Positions 43,230 through 56,091 of a DNA stretch of 64,000 bases are shown in pieces. Source of the stretch: Emydura subglobosa (Eukaryota; Chordata; Testudines; Chelidae); assembly GCA_007922225.1 (NCBI GenBank), contig ML679946.1, positions 95,362,759 through 95,426,758 on the forward strand, written 5' to 3'. Positions within the stretch are counted from its first letter, which is position 1, and each line of letters begins with the position of its first letter. The notes beneath the pieces are model-generated. The model was not told where the DNA came from. It did no database searches and saw only the letters and a program-made list of their open reading frames with translations. The translations under genes and the position numbers were made by a program.

Positions 43230-45745
43230 TGTGACTGTGGTCGCTAGAGGGGCCCCACTGAGAATGCTTACTCAGGGCAAACTGCAAGGAATAGGTCAGA
43301 TAATCCCTAAAACTAGTGGTTTATTCTATATAGATTTCACCAAATCAGTAACCAAACAGCTTCTGGTAATACCTTACTGGCTACTAAGAAACCAAAATAC
43401 AGTTCCTTTTAAGCAATTCAGCCTTTGGCTCCTACCCAGACAGCCAAGTTCAAAATAATGAGGGTTACCAAAAGCCTTATTCACGGTATATAAAGTTCTA
43501 CCTATCCCAAGAGATTGGACACATTACCCACCAGGTCAATGAATATTTCAGATCTTACCCAAATACATGTTTACAGCCAATTCTTATTAACTAAATCTAA
43601 GATTTATTTAAAAAGCAAAGAAAGATTTACTATGGTTAAAAAGATCATTATACATAGAGATATGAATAAAGTTCTTAGGTCAGTATCATATTAGAGATGG
43701 TGAAGCTGCTGATCTGTCAAAGTCCTTCTAGAATCAGTTCAATACGTTATAGTCCTACAGGCTGTTCATGTGCTGAGTTTGTTCAAATTCTTCCTTGAGA
43801 ATTTGCAGGGATAATCCAGAGTTGACCTGGAGACTTTTCCTGACAAAGTTTAAGCATATCTGAAATAAAACAGGACCAGGCCCGACTTCCTTTTGAATCT
43901 AATTGTGGCCGCATCAGGTGTTCCTTTGCTGAAGAATAGGTAATGTATAATGTTGCTTTGATTTCCTAGGCATACACCGGTAACTGGTATCAATCATTGG
44001 CATAAGACAATTAACCATTAAATAGTTCACAGGTAGACAATAATAGCATTACACCACAAATTTCATATAACCATATATAACCATATAAGTTAATATAACC
44101 TTTTTATCTCTGAACCAATAGAATACAGTAATGAAACATTATAGAGAGGAACAGAAGTTTAGCATCTACAAGCTAATTAGATCACATTGTTAAATTTCTA
44201 AAAAAACATAGGTAAACATGGACAAATACAACTAGTATCTATTCTTAATTCTCTAACAATTAGGGCTGTCAGTTAATCATGGTTAACTCAAGCAATTAAC
44301 GCAAAACAAATCAACTAGATTAAAAAAATTAGTCATGATTAATCACAGTTTTAATCGCACTGTTAAACAATAATAGGATACCAACTTAAATATATTATAA
44401 AATATTTCTGAATGTTTTCTACATTTTCAAATATATTGATTTCAAATACAACACAGAATACAAAGTGTACAATGCTCATTTTATTTTTGATTAAAAATAT
44501 TTAAAAATATTTAAAAATATTTCCACTGTAAAAAAAATAAAAGAAATAGTATTTTTCAATTCACCTCATACAAGTATGAGTACAAGTATGAGTACAAGTT
44601 GTGCAATCTATCATGAAAGTGCAACTTACAAATGTAGAATTATTTTTTTACATAACTGCACTCAAAAACAAAACAATGTGTAACTTTAGAGCCTACAAGT
44701 CCACTCAGTCCTACTTCTTGTTCAGCCAATGGCTAAGACAAACAAGTGTGTTTACATTTATGAGAGAGAATGCTGTCCGCTTACAATGATACCTGAAAGT
44801 GAGAATAGGCATTCACATGGCACTGTTGTAGCCAGCGTTGCAAGGTATATATGTGCCAAATATGCTAAACATTTGTATGCTCCTTCATGCTTCTACTTGT
44901 AGATTTTTTTACAGTGCAAATTTTTGTAATAAAAAATAATAATTAGAGCTGTCAATCACAGTTAATGCATGTGATTTAACTCAAAACAAATTATTTTTTT
45001 TAATGAGCGTTAATTGCACACCAGGGTGCTGTGCTCAGGGGGACACCATTGTGTGTCTCTAGGGCAAGGGTGCTCCTTCACTCACCACCCTGCTCCACTG
45101 CTACTCCTGCCTCCTTTCCGCACGGAGCTGTTCCTGTCCAAGCTGCTCCAGACCAGGAGCCTGCCTCTCCTGTCTGCTGCACAGAGTGGGGGCGGAGGGG
45201 CTGATGTCTGTGTGTCCCCCTCCCCCTACCCATGTACCTGGTCGCCACTCAGCTGGGGTCAGGGAACAGGGGGAGCCTGTGTGCTGCCCTGCTGGCTCAG
45301 GAGTGAGTCCTGCCCACAGAAGCTGCTGCTGGCTGAAAAAGCATTCCTGAGTGCTTTGCTTAAAGAGACAGCACTCCCTCAACACACACTTCCCTCCCAA
45401 CACACACACACACGCATGCATGCATACGCTCTTCCCCCAACACCAAAATATGTCAATAACCGGCATTCTATTATTGTTTAACAGTGCGATTAAAACAGTG
45501 ATTAATCGCAACTATTTTTTTTAATCTCATGATTAATCGCAACTATTTTTTTAAATTGTTTGACAGCCCTACTAACAAAACAGGCCTACATTTCAAGGAC
45601 TCTAGTCTATTTCACATGGCTTTGGTAACTATCTACAAGGAATGACCCTGTTTATTGTTTCAATATTCTTCCAATATATCCTTGTGGGTTGTTTTCAGGT
45701 CACGCAGCCTGCTGGCTGCTTACCCCTCGCTGGCTCAGTGTCACA
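43230..45745. mobile_element. Solo LTR-like element, interrupted by a hAT
   Basis: It starts TGTGAC and ends GTCACA (TG...CA ends) and is flanked by a perfect 5-bp duplication GTTTG (43225-43229 and 45746-45750). Without the hAT insertion and its duplication it is about 1.2 kb, LTR-sized. An AATAAA occurs at 43665-43670 and a TATATAAAG at 43479-43487. No gag, pol or env coding is present, so it is most simply a solo LTR left by recombination of a retrovirus-like or other LTR element. Orientation is not settled. Confidence 0.75.
44261..45571. mobile_element. hAT-like transposon with TAGGGCTGTCA ends, nested in the LTR
   Basis: Left end TAGGGCTGTCA; right end is its exact complement, TGACAGCCCTA. 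The 8-bp target duplication is CTAACAAT (44253-44260) and CTAACAAA (45572-45579), 7 of 8. Subterminal 'gattaatcgc'-type motifs occur in both orientations. A second left-end-like sequence (TAGAGCTGTCA, 44945-44955) lies inside. The GC-rich part at 45010-45420 carries opposing 136-155 aa ORFs with no transposase features, so it is non-autonomous. Confidence 0.9.
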
Positions 45746-47113
45746 GTTTGACATCCAGATCTTCTCCTTCCTACATGAGGGATTGGTTACTGACTTGCCA
45801 TTCAGTAGCTGACTAAAGTACACCTCTGTGTATTTTATTGTTCTGATGGCTTTGTTTTTAAGTTGCCCTCATTGTCTTGAACTGGTTGGTTGGTATTTGT
45901 TTTCCTTCCTGACAAGTGTCTGGTGATGTTGCCCAGTGTCTTCGTTATTTTGTTCTGCAGTGGTCTGTGCATCCTTTGCCGTTTTGTCTATAAAGTCTTG
46001 TTTGTCCTACCTAGCTCTCTTTTTGGCCTATTTTTTCTTGACGGCATATTCCTCTTGGAGTCGCTGTGTCTAGTTTTTGCTTGATTTAGTTTCAGTTAAT
46101 TTTGCATCTATATTCTATTTTCTTCTGCATATCTTCACATAACCATTCGTGTTTATTCCTGAATCCTAGCACTTCTTCTCAAGTTTTAGTGAAAATTTCC
46201 TTTACCTGTTTCCATTTGCCGTCTACTGTTCCATTATCTTCATGCATCTGGTATCTATTTCCCAATGCTATTTTAAACTCGTGTTGTATTGTGTGGTGTT
46301 GTTATAATGTGAACATCTCTTTAGTTCAGATCCTTTCTCTGTTCTTATTTTTATTCTCAGTTTAGTTACCACTAATGCATAATCCATTCCCATATCTGCC
46401 CTGTTCCTGCTTATGTACATCTTCTAAAGTTCTTCTCCATTTGTGCCAAATTGTAATATGATGAGTTTTGGTCCCTTGTTCTGTGATTGGATCACCTCCA
46501 AGTTATTTTATGATTAATGTGGTAATGGAAAATAGTTCCTTCCATGATCAGGGTCATTCATTCCACAAAAATCTGCTACCATTTCACCATTTTCACTGAA
46601 GCCATGTTTCCCCATAATTACTCCCGTTTGTGGTGTTGCTCCCTGCTTTAACATTCATGTCTCCAGTTACTAGGAGGACATCTCTTTTCTGTACCTTATC
46701 TATTATGTTCTGTACCTGCTTGTAGAAGTTCTCTTTTTCCTCCGGGCTAGCTTGGTTTGTTGGAGCATAACGTTGAATAATGGACACTTTCTGGCACACT
46801 GATGTACATTGTACTGTTACAATCCTTTCTGAAACTGGTGCCCTTCCTGTCAGCTCTTGGCTGCCTCCTTGATAGTATCAGGCCCTTGCCATCTCTGCGT
46901 GCATCACTGGTATTCGGTAGCACAGAATATAATAGGATGCGTTCATTTGACAATATTTGTCCTGATGTTACCCATCTCATTTCATTTAGCCTTAGTATAT
47001 CAAATGTATAGATGTCCATTCCTTTTATAACTTGGGCCATTTTACTAGGCTCATATAGTGTCCACACGTTCCACATTCCAGTTTTGGTTATGGATTTCAG
47101 ATTGTGTGGATTT

Positions 47114-47118
<5 letters not shown>

Positions 47119-47156
<38 letters not shown>
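47119..47156. repeat. (TG)n microsatellite
   Basis: About 18 uninterrupted GT dinucleotides just beyond the 5' end of the antisense RTE element. Confidence 0.95.
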
Positions 47157-47157
<1 letters not shown>

Positions 47158-49089
47158 CTAAATTCCAAATCTATTGATGATCGTTCTAAGGACTGCTACA
47201 ACATATTAAAATGATCTGCATCTAAAGGAAATGTAGATATATGTGTTTGATGATTTGATTTTCTGTTGCTCTCCTACATGAGAATTCCCTCCAGCTGTCA
47301 TATAGATATTATTTTTCTTCTGCTGATGTAGTTTTTTTACTGGAGAATTTAGAAGGGTTTCTGCCTGTGTAAGAGACTGAGCTGTTTATCCGTGCTTTCA
47401 GTTATGTAGACAATTTTTTGAAAAGTCATTTGCAGCGAGCTAGTGGTTACGTGGCAAATTCCAGTTACCTGCTTGTGATCTCAATATTCTTTATGTTTGG
47501 GATTTAACATAACTGTTAGTACAGTGTGTATCTTTATATTGGAAAAAATGTATTGGTAAAAATTAAAGGAACTATTGCACTGAGGACGTAAGCACATCGC
47601 CCTCTGTTACCCCAACATAATATCTGTGCATATGCACCACTTTAACCATAAGTGAAACTTAAGTGATGCATAAGTCTTGCGTTGATTCTCTGCACAGGGG
47701 GTGCATATCAGCCACAAGTCAGAATAACTTATGGACCTCGGATAAGATAGTGGGGCACCCATATGTGAGTGCTGCAGGTCTAGAGTGCTCTTGCAGAATC
47801 AGCATATACTACTAGTCTGTTCAGTGCAGCCAGCTGTACAGAGTTGCGTCATTACCTGTCTGCACCTAGCTGTGAAATTTTCTCTGTTAGTTCAGCCAGA
47901 AAGATACTCGTAGGTTACAGCACACAGTCGGGAAACTAGACACAGAAGAGTGTAGAATTATAATGATTAATCTGAATCAGGCACATCGGTTGCTCTGCTG
48001 AAAATAATTTTATCTTAGGACGCACACTTTCGCATACCTCACTCTCTGTGGACGCACATAACATGCCCTCTTTGAAAACCCAGCATTCACAGTCTGGAAG
48101 CTATCATTCCATTCAGAAGAATCTAAGTAAAGTATGAATGTGCTCCTGTGAGGCTTCTTGTTTGCTGCATTACCACGTTGTGTGTCAGTTATGGTTATTC
48201 GGAGGCCATTTGCAAGCTCTCAACTTGCAAATTCATAGCAAGAAAATCTGTGAACATTTCAAAGAAAGCCATAAACCTTTTCAGCCAGGGTTAGCAAAAA
48301 AAGAAAAAAACCTTCTACAAAAGCCCTGCTCTGTCTCTTTCTCCTAGCCCATCCAAACTAAGGAATCCACACGTACTTAGCGTAGGTGACTGTCCTTATG
48401 GAAGCAATAGGACAGCCAGGTTGTCCAGTCAGCACAGAATAAAAGAAAGGGAAGGATCCTCATGTTCCCCTGGAAGGCGAGTCTCCAACCTTAATCTTTA
48501 TTGTGAGCTACAGGGCAGAGGGGCTTGGTCACCTCTGCACAGGTGGTTATTCAATGCCAGCACTGCAGGGCAGTAAAGGCTGGTTGCTACACCGTTAAAG
48601 GTCAGAAAGTGATTCTCTATCACCCACCCTACCAAGTGTAATCTGGCTTTCTTTTTAATCTCCTTCCTCTGAAACATCAGGGGATGGCCATGGTTAGAGA
48701 TGAGTCACTGGTTGGTGTGGGCCAGTCAAATCTCACCAAGCGTTCTCTGTCTCAAGTGCTGGCTGGTTCTTGGCTCGCACACTCAGGGTCTAATTGGTCA
48801 CCATATGTGGAGTCGGTAAGGGATTTTCCCCCAGGTCAGATTGGGAGGGACCTGGGTGTTTTTTCACCTTCCTCTGCAGCATGCGGATGTGGGTCACTTG
48901 CCCGGATTATCTTAGTATATCTCAGTTAATCAATTCCCTGACACTGCAGGGGCCTCGAGCATTGGTGCACTTGCGTCTCTTCTATTCTCTGCTTGTAGCA
49001 CATAATAGTTTAGTCTTCTGAGGAATAGAATTTTTTGATCTAATTTTGGTTGTTGCATTTAGTGTGCAGGTGCGGGGTGGTGCTGGTGG

Positions 49090-49172
49090 CCTGTGATATA
49101 CACAAGATCAATCTAGAATCTGATCTGATGATCCCTTCTGGCCTTAAATCCTCAGACTCTGTGATTCTGAGA
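49090..49172 (+). repeat. CR1 LINE 3' tail fragment
   Basis: It contains 'gatctgatgatcccttctgg' then 'ccttaaatcctcagactctg' and 'tgattctgaga', a CR1 end. Confidence 0.75.
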
Positions 49173-49558
49173 GACAGGAAACAATGTCTACTGAAACAAC
49201 GGGTACAAGTTAAATCTGATTATCCAAACCTCAAATCTCTGAAATTCATGTTATCCTGAACTAGGTTCTGTGTCCCAAATCTGATAGAAGGTTTAACGTT
49301 GAATTTTGTTAATCTGAAATGCCAATTACCCAGGGGTGTTATTAATTACTGGTTATTGTTTGTATTAAATAGCATTTAGAGGCTGTCTGGGGCCTCATTG
49401 TGGAAACATTATACAGAGGTCTACATGTCAGCTGTCCCCTGAGGCATCTGGAGAATCTGAACATACCTGTACCTTTAATTTAAAGTTTATCAGCCTAGTA
49501 TTATTTTTTCCAGTTAGAGCCATTGTCATGTGCGCTGCTCTATTTCTTTTCCTTTTAG

Positions 49559-49783
49559 AAAAAGCAATTGTTGGGGAGAATCTCATTGGACGCTTCGTAG
49601 CACTGATTGAAAGTGGTGGCTTTGTGCTACGCTTGGACTCCAGGCAGTTCCCAGCAGATACTTCCATTCATTTCCCCCGAGATGAAGATTTTGACCTATC
49701 TCCCAGTGTTCAGCTCGGATGCAGGAGTGGATTCCGAAGAAGTTCATCTCCTGGGAGAGTAATCCCAAATTCCCAAGGCTGTG
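49559..49783 (+). CDS. TG: TG exon 20: hinge
   Basis: Residues 1377-1451: KAIVGENLIGRFVALIESGG, FVLRLDSRQFPADTSIHFPR, LGCRSGFRR and NSQGC. This is the hinge between the type-1 and type-2 regions, less conserved than the repeats and the expected place for sequence drift. Acceptor 'ttttccttttag|AA', donor G|GTATGT. Symmetric phase 1. Confidence 0.95.
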
Positions 49784-52700
49784 GTATGTTTCCATTTGAC
49801 TTTCCCTCCTTGGTTGTTGTGATTCCTGAGGGTCAGTGGAAAGTTACAGTTGGAACATTAACAAGAAACTTTCACTGGGACACTTCTCAGGTGTCAGTCT
49901 CTACCTATGGGTGGGATGTGTGAAGCACCAACATGAATGAGAGGCTCTCGCTGAGGCTGGACCCACTCCTGTGCTACTCTTACTATCCTTAAAGTGCAGT
50001 TACTCTCTGGGAAGTGACTCTCTGCAGAGGGCAGCATTAGATTCTGTGTCTGACCCTCAGACACCATCTGAAATGTGCTCATTTTACAAACAAGAAGATC
50101 ATGTTTTCAGAAGTTCAGCCTGGTTTCTGAAAGTCAGGAGAGGCTCTTTCTGCCTTGTGCACCACCACTAGCAATAAAGACTCTGCAACCGTATGTAGCT
50201 AAAACTTCTGGTGATGATGCATGGACTGGAATAGAATCCAGCTCACTCTCCCACAGCTATGGAGGGACAAGATCCCAGTCCCGGGATCTTGTATTCCTGG
50301 GCAAATTCCCAGGTAGCTGAATGAGCCAGTACAAGATGCAGATGGAAGCTCTCTCAGCCCCAGCCAACACACACACTGGATTACAACTCTGCCCCATTTC
50401 CTCCCTGCTTGTTAGGCTTCTGTATCTTCTCCCATGGTCTGCACATCTCCTGATCCTTTCTAGCCCCAACCTGCCAGGTGCCTCCAAACCTACCTTGCAC
50501 CAGTCACTCTGATCTATGAGGCTGTCGCTGCTCCCAACCCAACTGGATACTGACTCAGGTTCCCCCAAGATCCTCTCCCCGTGGTGACCTTGCTCCTTCT
50601 GTCAGTTTCCCACAATATTCCTGCATGCCCTAGCCCTCCTGAAACTCCAACCCCTCTCCACTTTCAATGGCCCGTTTAGCCCCAACCTCCCCAAGCCCCA
50701 TGTCTCCCAGCTGGACAGGAATGCTTCAGAGCCGCAGGGGAAGACCAAGGATGGCTTTCCTGTGAGTGCAGGAGCAGGAGAGGGGTTTGGCCAATCTTAT
50801 GATTGATACTCTTTGTGTGACAAAATTCAGCATTGTCTTGCTAACTTTTGAAAACTGTGTCGGTTTAAAGCCCATGACAATGAATAAATTCATATGAAGA
50901 AAACCTACGGTATGCCAAAATAAGCACCCCAGGGCCTGTTTTTATTGGGAGAATTTCCCTATGGTGGCCATATTACAGGAGCAACAAAAACACTGAAAGC
51001 TGTTTGATGTCACTAAAGTCAAACAATTTGACTGGTAAAAATGGTGAAATTCACCCCAGGAGAGAGAGCCAGTCAAGGCATTTGCACTGCTTAACTCCCA
51101 CCAAAACTCTGTTTTGAGGGCTGTTGCAAAGAGGTTAATTTCACCTAGAAGGAGCAGGTCTGCAGAGTCAGATGGTGCCCCACAGACCCTTGCTGGACCT
51201 CAAACACCCTTTGTTTGATTTCCTAGTAGCCTGATAGGAGTGCACTGTTATGTCCCAGAACACAGAATAAAAACAGTTAAGCCTTGGTTTTCCCACACCA
51301 GATAACATTGACAACATCTTTAGCTCATTTCAGTCCCATATAGCATGTTTTATGTTCTTTATTCAAAAACAAAAGCACAATGCCTTCCAATCCTAACTAC
51401 GTAGCTGGCCTGAAAAAGGCAAGCTGTGGTTTTTATTTTTAAAGTTCTGAACATGCTGCAGCCCTTTGATCCTTTGCTAACGAGGAGATATGCTAACGAG
51501 GAGAAGAAAACAAACAATAAAAATAAGTAACAGCTCATTGCCAGATGGTAAGGACTGAAACTCTTACCTCGCTGTCAGCTGGATTACTGACAAAACATTT
51601 CTTTTCCTTTGATTGTTTTAAAAGTTATGTGAAAAGTGCTGGCGAAAAGTACTAGGCTGAAAGACCTGGTATTTGATGTCTCAGGTGTGGTCTACGCTAT
51701 AAAGTTGTAATGCTTTCACTACTCCAGGATAGTTATAGCAGTACAACCCCTCTTAGAGTGGCCATAGTTATACTGGTATAAAAGTGCTGTTATATGTATT
51801 TGTGTATGGGAAGGGGAAGAAACTATATGGGCATAACTGCATCCACCTTAGGAGTTATACCAGTATGACTGTTTTGATTTTAAAAAATCACACCCCTAAC
51901 CAAAGTACAAAAATTGGTACAAAAATTGTGAGTTTGTCTTCATCAGGAAAAAACACGTGTTCCTAATTTATGTCAGCTAACGTTCTGTCACCTAAAGACT
52001 ATGGGGAAGCCAAGGGTTCATCTCAGTCTGTTAACTCACGTTAAAACTACAAATGACCTTGCCTTCACTAGAATTGTCACTTGTGATAGTTACCAGGTGT
52101 GAAAAAACACACCTTTTTTCTGAGTGAAGAGAAGGCTTTAAAGGCTAGTGTGGACACTTCCCAATCATTTGTTCTAGGCTACAAATGTCTGTAGTTTACT
52201 TTAGGCTAAACACATTAATTCAAATTAATTGGCAAGCAATTAACTCAAGGTAAAAATTGCAGTAAAGACTCCAAACATGACACCAATTTCTGGGTGGGGA
52301 AATCCCATGCCATTCATACGCACTCAGATATACAGACATACATGTCAAATGTTATTGTCCAAAAACTTACCAGTGTTTTCAGTTTAAGAAATAAAGCTCT
52401 AAAGCAGGTCTGTGCTTAGCCCTAGTGCCGTCTTAATCTGGCTGTTTGTTAGAGATTCTCCCCACAAACAAGCTCCCTGTTTATCCTTTAAAAATTGTTC
52501 CTGTTGAGAGCTAATGAGACCCACCTGGTCTGCGTAGTAGGGCGAGTCAGCAGAACATTTCTGCACTGCTATACAGGCTGATAAAGCCAATAGCATAATC
52601 ATAGGCAGCAGTGATGTATATATGCATGGGAAATGGGCTTGAGAGCACCAGGATAGATCCCACTGAGCATCCATCATATGGTAACAGTTTTCAATAACTG

Positions 52701-53189
52701 TTGACCTAAACCGGGTTCCTCCAGGAACCTAAGTATTGAGATGTACTACTGTAGTAATTAAGGAACTTGTTTTTATGGTGGCATGGCAGTGCCACTGTAG
52801 TTAAGGTTATGTCATGAGACTTCTGTTTAAAAGTCGACCTTTCAAAATCCTCTAAAATTGACATTATTAGTTGGATTCCTTTGAAATTTAGTGTGCCGCA
52901 GAAAGGGGCAGGGAAGAGTTAGTGACAAATCTAGGGTCCTTTGAACTATGGATTGCAGAGATATAAACCCTGAAAAAATAGCCATTTTTCAAGAAGTTCC
53001 TAGGTGGGTTGGTTTAGTTTTTCACAGATCTAGAGATCAAATTATTGAGGTGATGTGGGGCAAAATGGTCTCAATCTGTTGAGTTTTACCCAAGGTACCC
53101 CTGGCACCTTGTATGTTTTGACAAGGTCCAAATTTCTTGGTGAGGGTATAATCAATGTCCAGAATCCAGAGAAAATAATAAAATTAAAC

Positions 53190-53870
53190 CAATAATGATA
53201 AGTAGTGCAGAATCCTGCACTTAAGACAGAAGAATCCCATGCACTGCTACTGACTGGCTAGGCAGCAGCTCTGCAGAAAAGGACCTGGGCGTTACAGTGG
53301 ACAAGAAGCTGTGACTCAACAGTCTGCCCTTATTGCCAAGAAGGCTAATGGCATATTGGGCTGCATTAATAGGAGCATTGCCAGCAGATTGAGGGAAGTG
53401 ATTATTCCCCTCTATTCAGCACTGGTGAGGCCACATTTGGCGTATTTTGTTCAGTTTTGGGGCCCCCACTATAGAAAGGATGTGGACAAATTGGAGATAG
53501 TCCAGAGGAGGGCAATAAAAATGATTAGGTGGCTGGAGCACATGATTTATGAGGAAAGGCTGAGGGTACTGGACTTGTTTAGTCTGCAGAAGAGAAGAGT
53601 GAGGGGGGATTTGATACTAGCCTTTAACTACCTGAAATGGGGATCCAGGGAGGATAGAACTAGGCAGTTCTCAGTGGTAGTAGATGACAGAACAAGGATC
53701 AAAGGTCTCAAGTTGCAGTGAGGGAGCTCTAAGTTGGATATTAGGAAAAAAAATTTTCACTAGGAGGGTGGTGAAGCACTGGAATGGGTTAACTAGGGAG
53801 ATGGTGGAATCCTTACAGATTTTTTAAGGTGCGGCTTGACAGAGCCCTGGCTGGGATGATTTAGTTGTGG
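53190..53870 (+). mobile_element. CR1 LINE, 5'-truncated
   Basis: Sense CR1 ORF2 C-terminal region. The frame at 53311-53721 reads [40 protein letters not shown] and [13 protein letters not shown], and the tail ends 'gagccctggctgggatgatt'. It is the same subfamily as the copy at 25171-25895, in opposite orientation 28 kb away. Confidence 0.92.
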
Positions 53871-54544
53871 TTGGTTCTTGTAACAGGTTCACGCATGCCC
53901 CCCATGCTACTCAGCTCCTCTGTGCTCACAAACAAGGCCCAGACATCAGCTCCGTGCTCCCAGCAGTGCTCTTTATTTACAACTTATATCCCACCACCAT
54001 GTATTAACATACCGTCTGGCCTAACAACCCCAGGAGCCTCACTGCTCTTATTGCCGCTTCCCCCTTTGCTGGCTGTTTGAGCCCTCTGCCTTTCCCGCAT
54101 GTCCTTCCTGTGAGCTAACCAGCCCCACAGCTGCTACTCATTTAGCCATTGTATGCAGGGTTTACTCAGCCTCTTCCCATTCCCTCTAATTAGGACACCA
54201 GTACTATTTGGTACCCGGACTTGAGTGGGCATACAGCTAAAGCTCCTCCCCCAGCCTAAAGGGAGGAGATACTGAACCCTGGACTCAACTAACTATGAGG
54301 GACAACGAATGAAAATACAGGGACGGGTGTGATGGTCAAAGGGCTAAATGGAGGGAACCTAAGGGGGACACCGAGCAGAGAACTCCGGACAGCACCCACT
54401 GCTCCTCAAAAGTAGCCAAGGAGTCAGTGGACGCGGCCCCACAACACCACTCCCAGCACCCTGTTTTGCTCAGTGTATTCCTTCTGAGACATGCACTGTG
54501 CATTAATTTTCCTTTTCATCTCCATTACGTTTTCCTTCTGTGAT

Positions 54545-55290
54545 TTGGATAAAGCATGTAGGCCATACTTACAGGATAGGGAACTCTATCCTGGAAAGCA
54601 GTGACTCTGAAGAAGATTTGGGGGGGAGGTGGATAATCAGCTGAAGATGAGGTCCCAGTGTGATGCTGTGGCCAAAAGAGCTAATGTGTTCCAGGGGTGC
54701 ATTAACACAGGAATCTAGAGTAGAAGTAGAGAGATTATTTTGGCTCTTCATTTGGCACTGGTGCAACTGCTGCTGGAATACTGTCTTCAGGTCTGGTGCC
54801 CGCAATTCAAGAAGGATGTTGAGAAATTGGAGAGGGTTCAGATAATGAGCCACAAGAGTGATTGATTAATGAATTAGAAAATGTGCCTTATGGTGAGAGA
54901 CACAAAAAGCTCAATCTATTTATCGTAACAAAGAGAAGATTAAGAAGTGACTTGATTACAGTCTATAAGTATCTGCATAGGAAACAAATATTTAATAATG
55001 GGCTCTTCAGTCTAGCAGAGAAAGGTAGAACACCATACAGTGCCTAGAATTCGAAGCTGGACAAATTCAACTGGAAAGTGTAACATTTTTAACAGTGAGA
55101 GTAAATAACCATTGGAACAACTTACCAAGGGTCATGGTGGATTCTCCGTCATGATCATTTTTAAATCAAGACTGGATATTGTTCTAAAAGATATGTATGT
55201 CTATGGATTATTTTGAGGAAGTTCTATAGGAAGTTATTCAGGAGGTCAGACTGGATGATCACAATGGTCCCTTCTGGCCTTGGATTCTAT
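54545..55290 (+). mobile_element. CR1 LINE, older subfamily, 5'-truncated
   Basis: It parallels the fragment at 7040-7500 ('ctggaaagcagtgactctga', 'gatgctgtggccaaaagagc') and ends 'gatgatcacaatggtccctt' then 'ctggccttggattcta'. Short frames such as 54862-55047 are fragments only. Confidence 0.9.
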
Positions 55291-55919
55291 CAATTTTGTT
55301 GTTTCATGTTTGCATATATTGGAGGCTTATAGCAGCATGCTTTTCTGGTTGGAAGATGGCTGTTCCTTTGTTCATGTTTGTCCTTTTTTAGTTTACTCTT
55401 ATCTGCGTTATCATTACATCCAAGTTTACAGGGTATTTTATGGATACAGTTCTATGTCCGTTTGAGGTCATCGGTTTTTGTTCAGAATTAAACATTGATG
55501 AATGTGGCAACAGAAACCTCATGATTGACTAAGGTGTTAGCGGAAAAATAATTCTAAATACATCCAGCAAGTGGCTTTGGGAACTTGGAAAAGTTTTTCA
55601 CTTCAGGAGCAGAATCTGAGGCCTTTCATGACACCCCTTTATCAGACTTTCTTGTGTTTGGTGATGATATGAGTTTATGCTAGTTCCCTTTTCCATTTAG
55701 AATTTTCTATAACTTGTATTAATATTGTTTCATACAGAGAACAGTCCAAATCAAAAAGCTGCTAGGTTCACAACAGAATTATCAGCTCCACCCTTTCTTT
55801 GTGATAGGCTCTGTCCAAACATTGGTATCCCCAGGTTTTGGGTTATCTCCGAGGTGCCTATCACCATGAGATCTAAGCACCAGACAACAATTAGAAGGAG
55901 CGTTTAGCATACCCTAAAG

Positions 55920-56091
55920 TAGTGGTTCCAAACTACTGTACCCCTGAAGCCTGAGTCCCACCCCCACGGGGCTGAGGCATGTAACTTAGTTTCATGGCGC
56001 CCCTGTGGCTCCAGGCAATTGCCTTTCTTGCCACCCCCAATACCAGCTCTGCACTTGCGACCCCTCTAAACCCCCAGGTTAAGAAACACTG
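55920..56091. mobile_element. hAT-like MITE with perfect target duplication
   Basis: 172 bp. Left end TAGTGGTTCC and, on the other strand, CAGTGTTTCTTAACC at the right. The 8-bp duplication CCCTAAAG (55912-55919 and 56092-56099) is perfect. The interior 'actactgtacccct' relates it to the 33845 and 61292 copies. Confidence 0.9.

Larger units (their letters stand above)
41400..47095 (-). mobile_element. RTE-clade LINE, antisense, split by later insertions
   Basis: Minus-strand order is endonuclease then reverse transcriptase. 46747-47076 holds MWNVWTLYEPSKMAQVIKGM and DILRLNEMRWVTSGQ; 46593-46799 holds RYAPTNQASPEEKENFYKQV and VLLVTGDMNVKAGSN, typical of the APE-type endonuclease in RTE/BovB-like elements. 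42284-42496 holds LKINSKKTKT, the region after the catalytic FADD, here degraded. Near 41740-41900 another frame reads KLQVFLNRCLRQIPNIRW. Many frameshifts; inactive. The clade is inferred from these motifs. Confidence 0.85.
39283..49558 (+). other. TG intron 19
   Basis: The longest intron here (10.3 kb). Its middle is an antisense RTE LINE (41400-47095) broken by a solo LTR, which is itself broken by a hAT element. It also has a foldback repeat (42010-42290), an (ATC)n run (40736-40756), a (TG)n run (47120-47155) and a CR1 tail (49090-49172). In 39283-41390 and 47160-49090 nothing else is recognised. Confidence 0.8.

Noticed and set aside
44580..44600. Short tandem 'caagtatgagta' units as a possible array
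   Set aside because: Only about two units; part of the hAT element. No CRISPR-like or satellite array exists in the window.
45014..45511. 155-aa (+) and 136-aa (-) overlapping ORFs
   Set aside because: They are mirror ORFs in a GC-rich part of a non-autonomous hAT element, with no recognisable domain.
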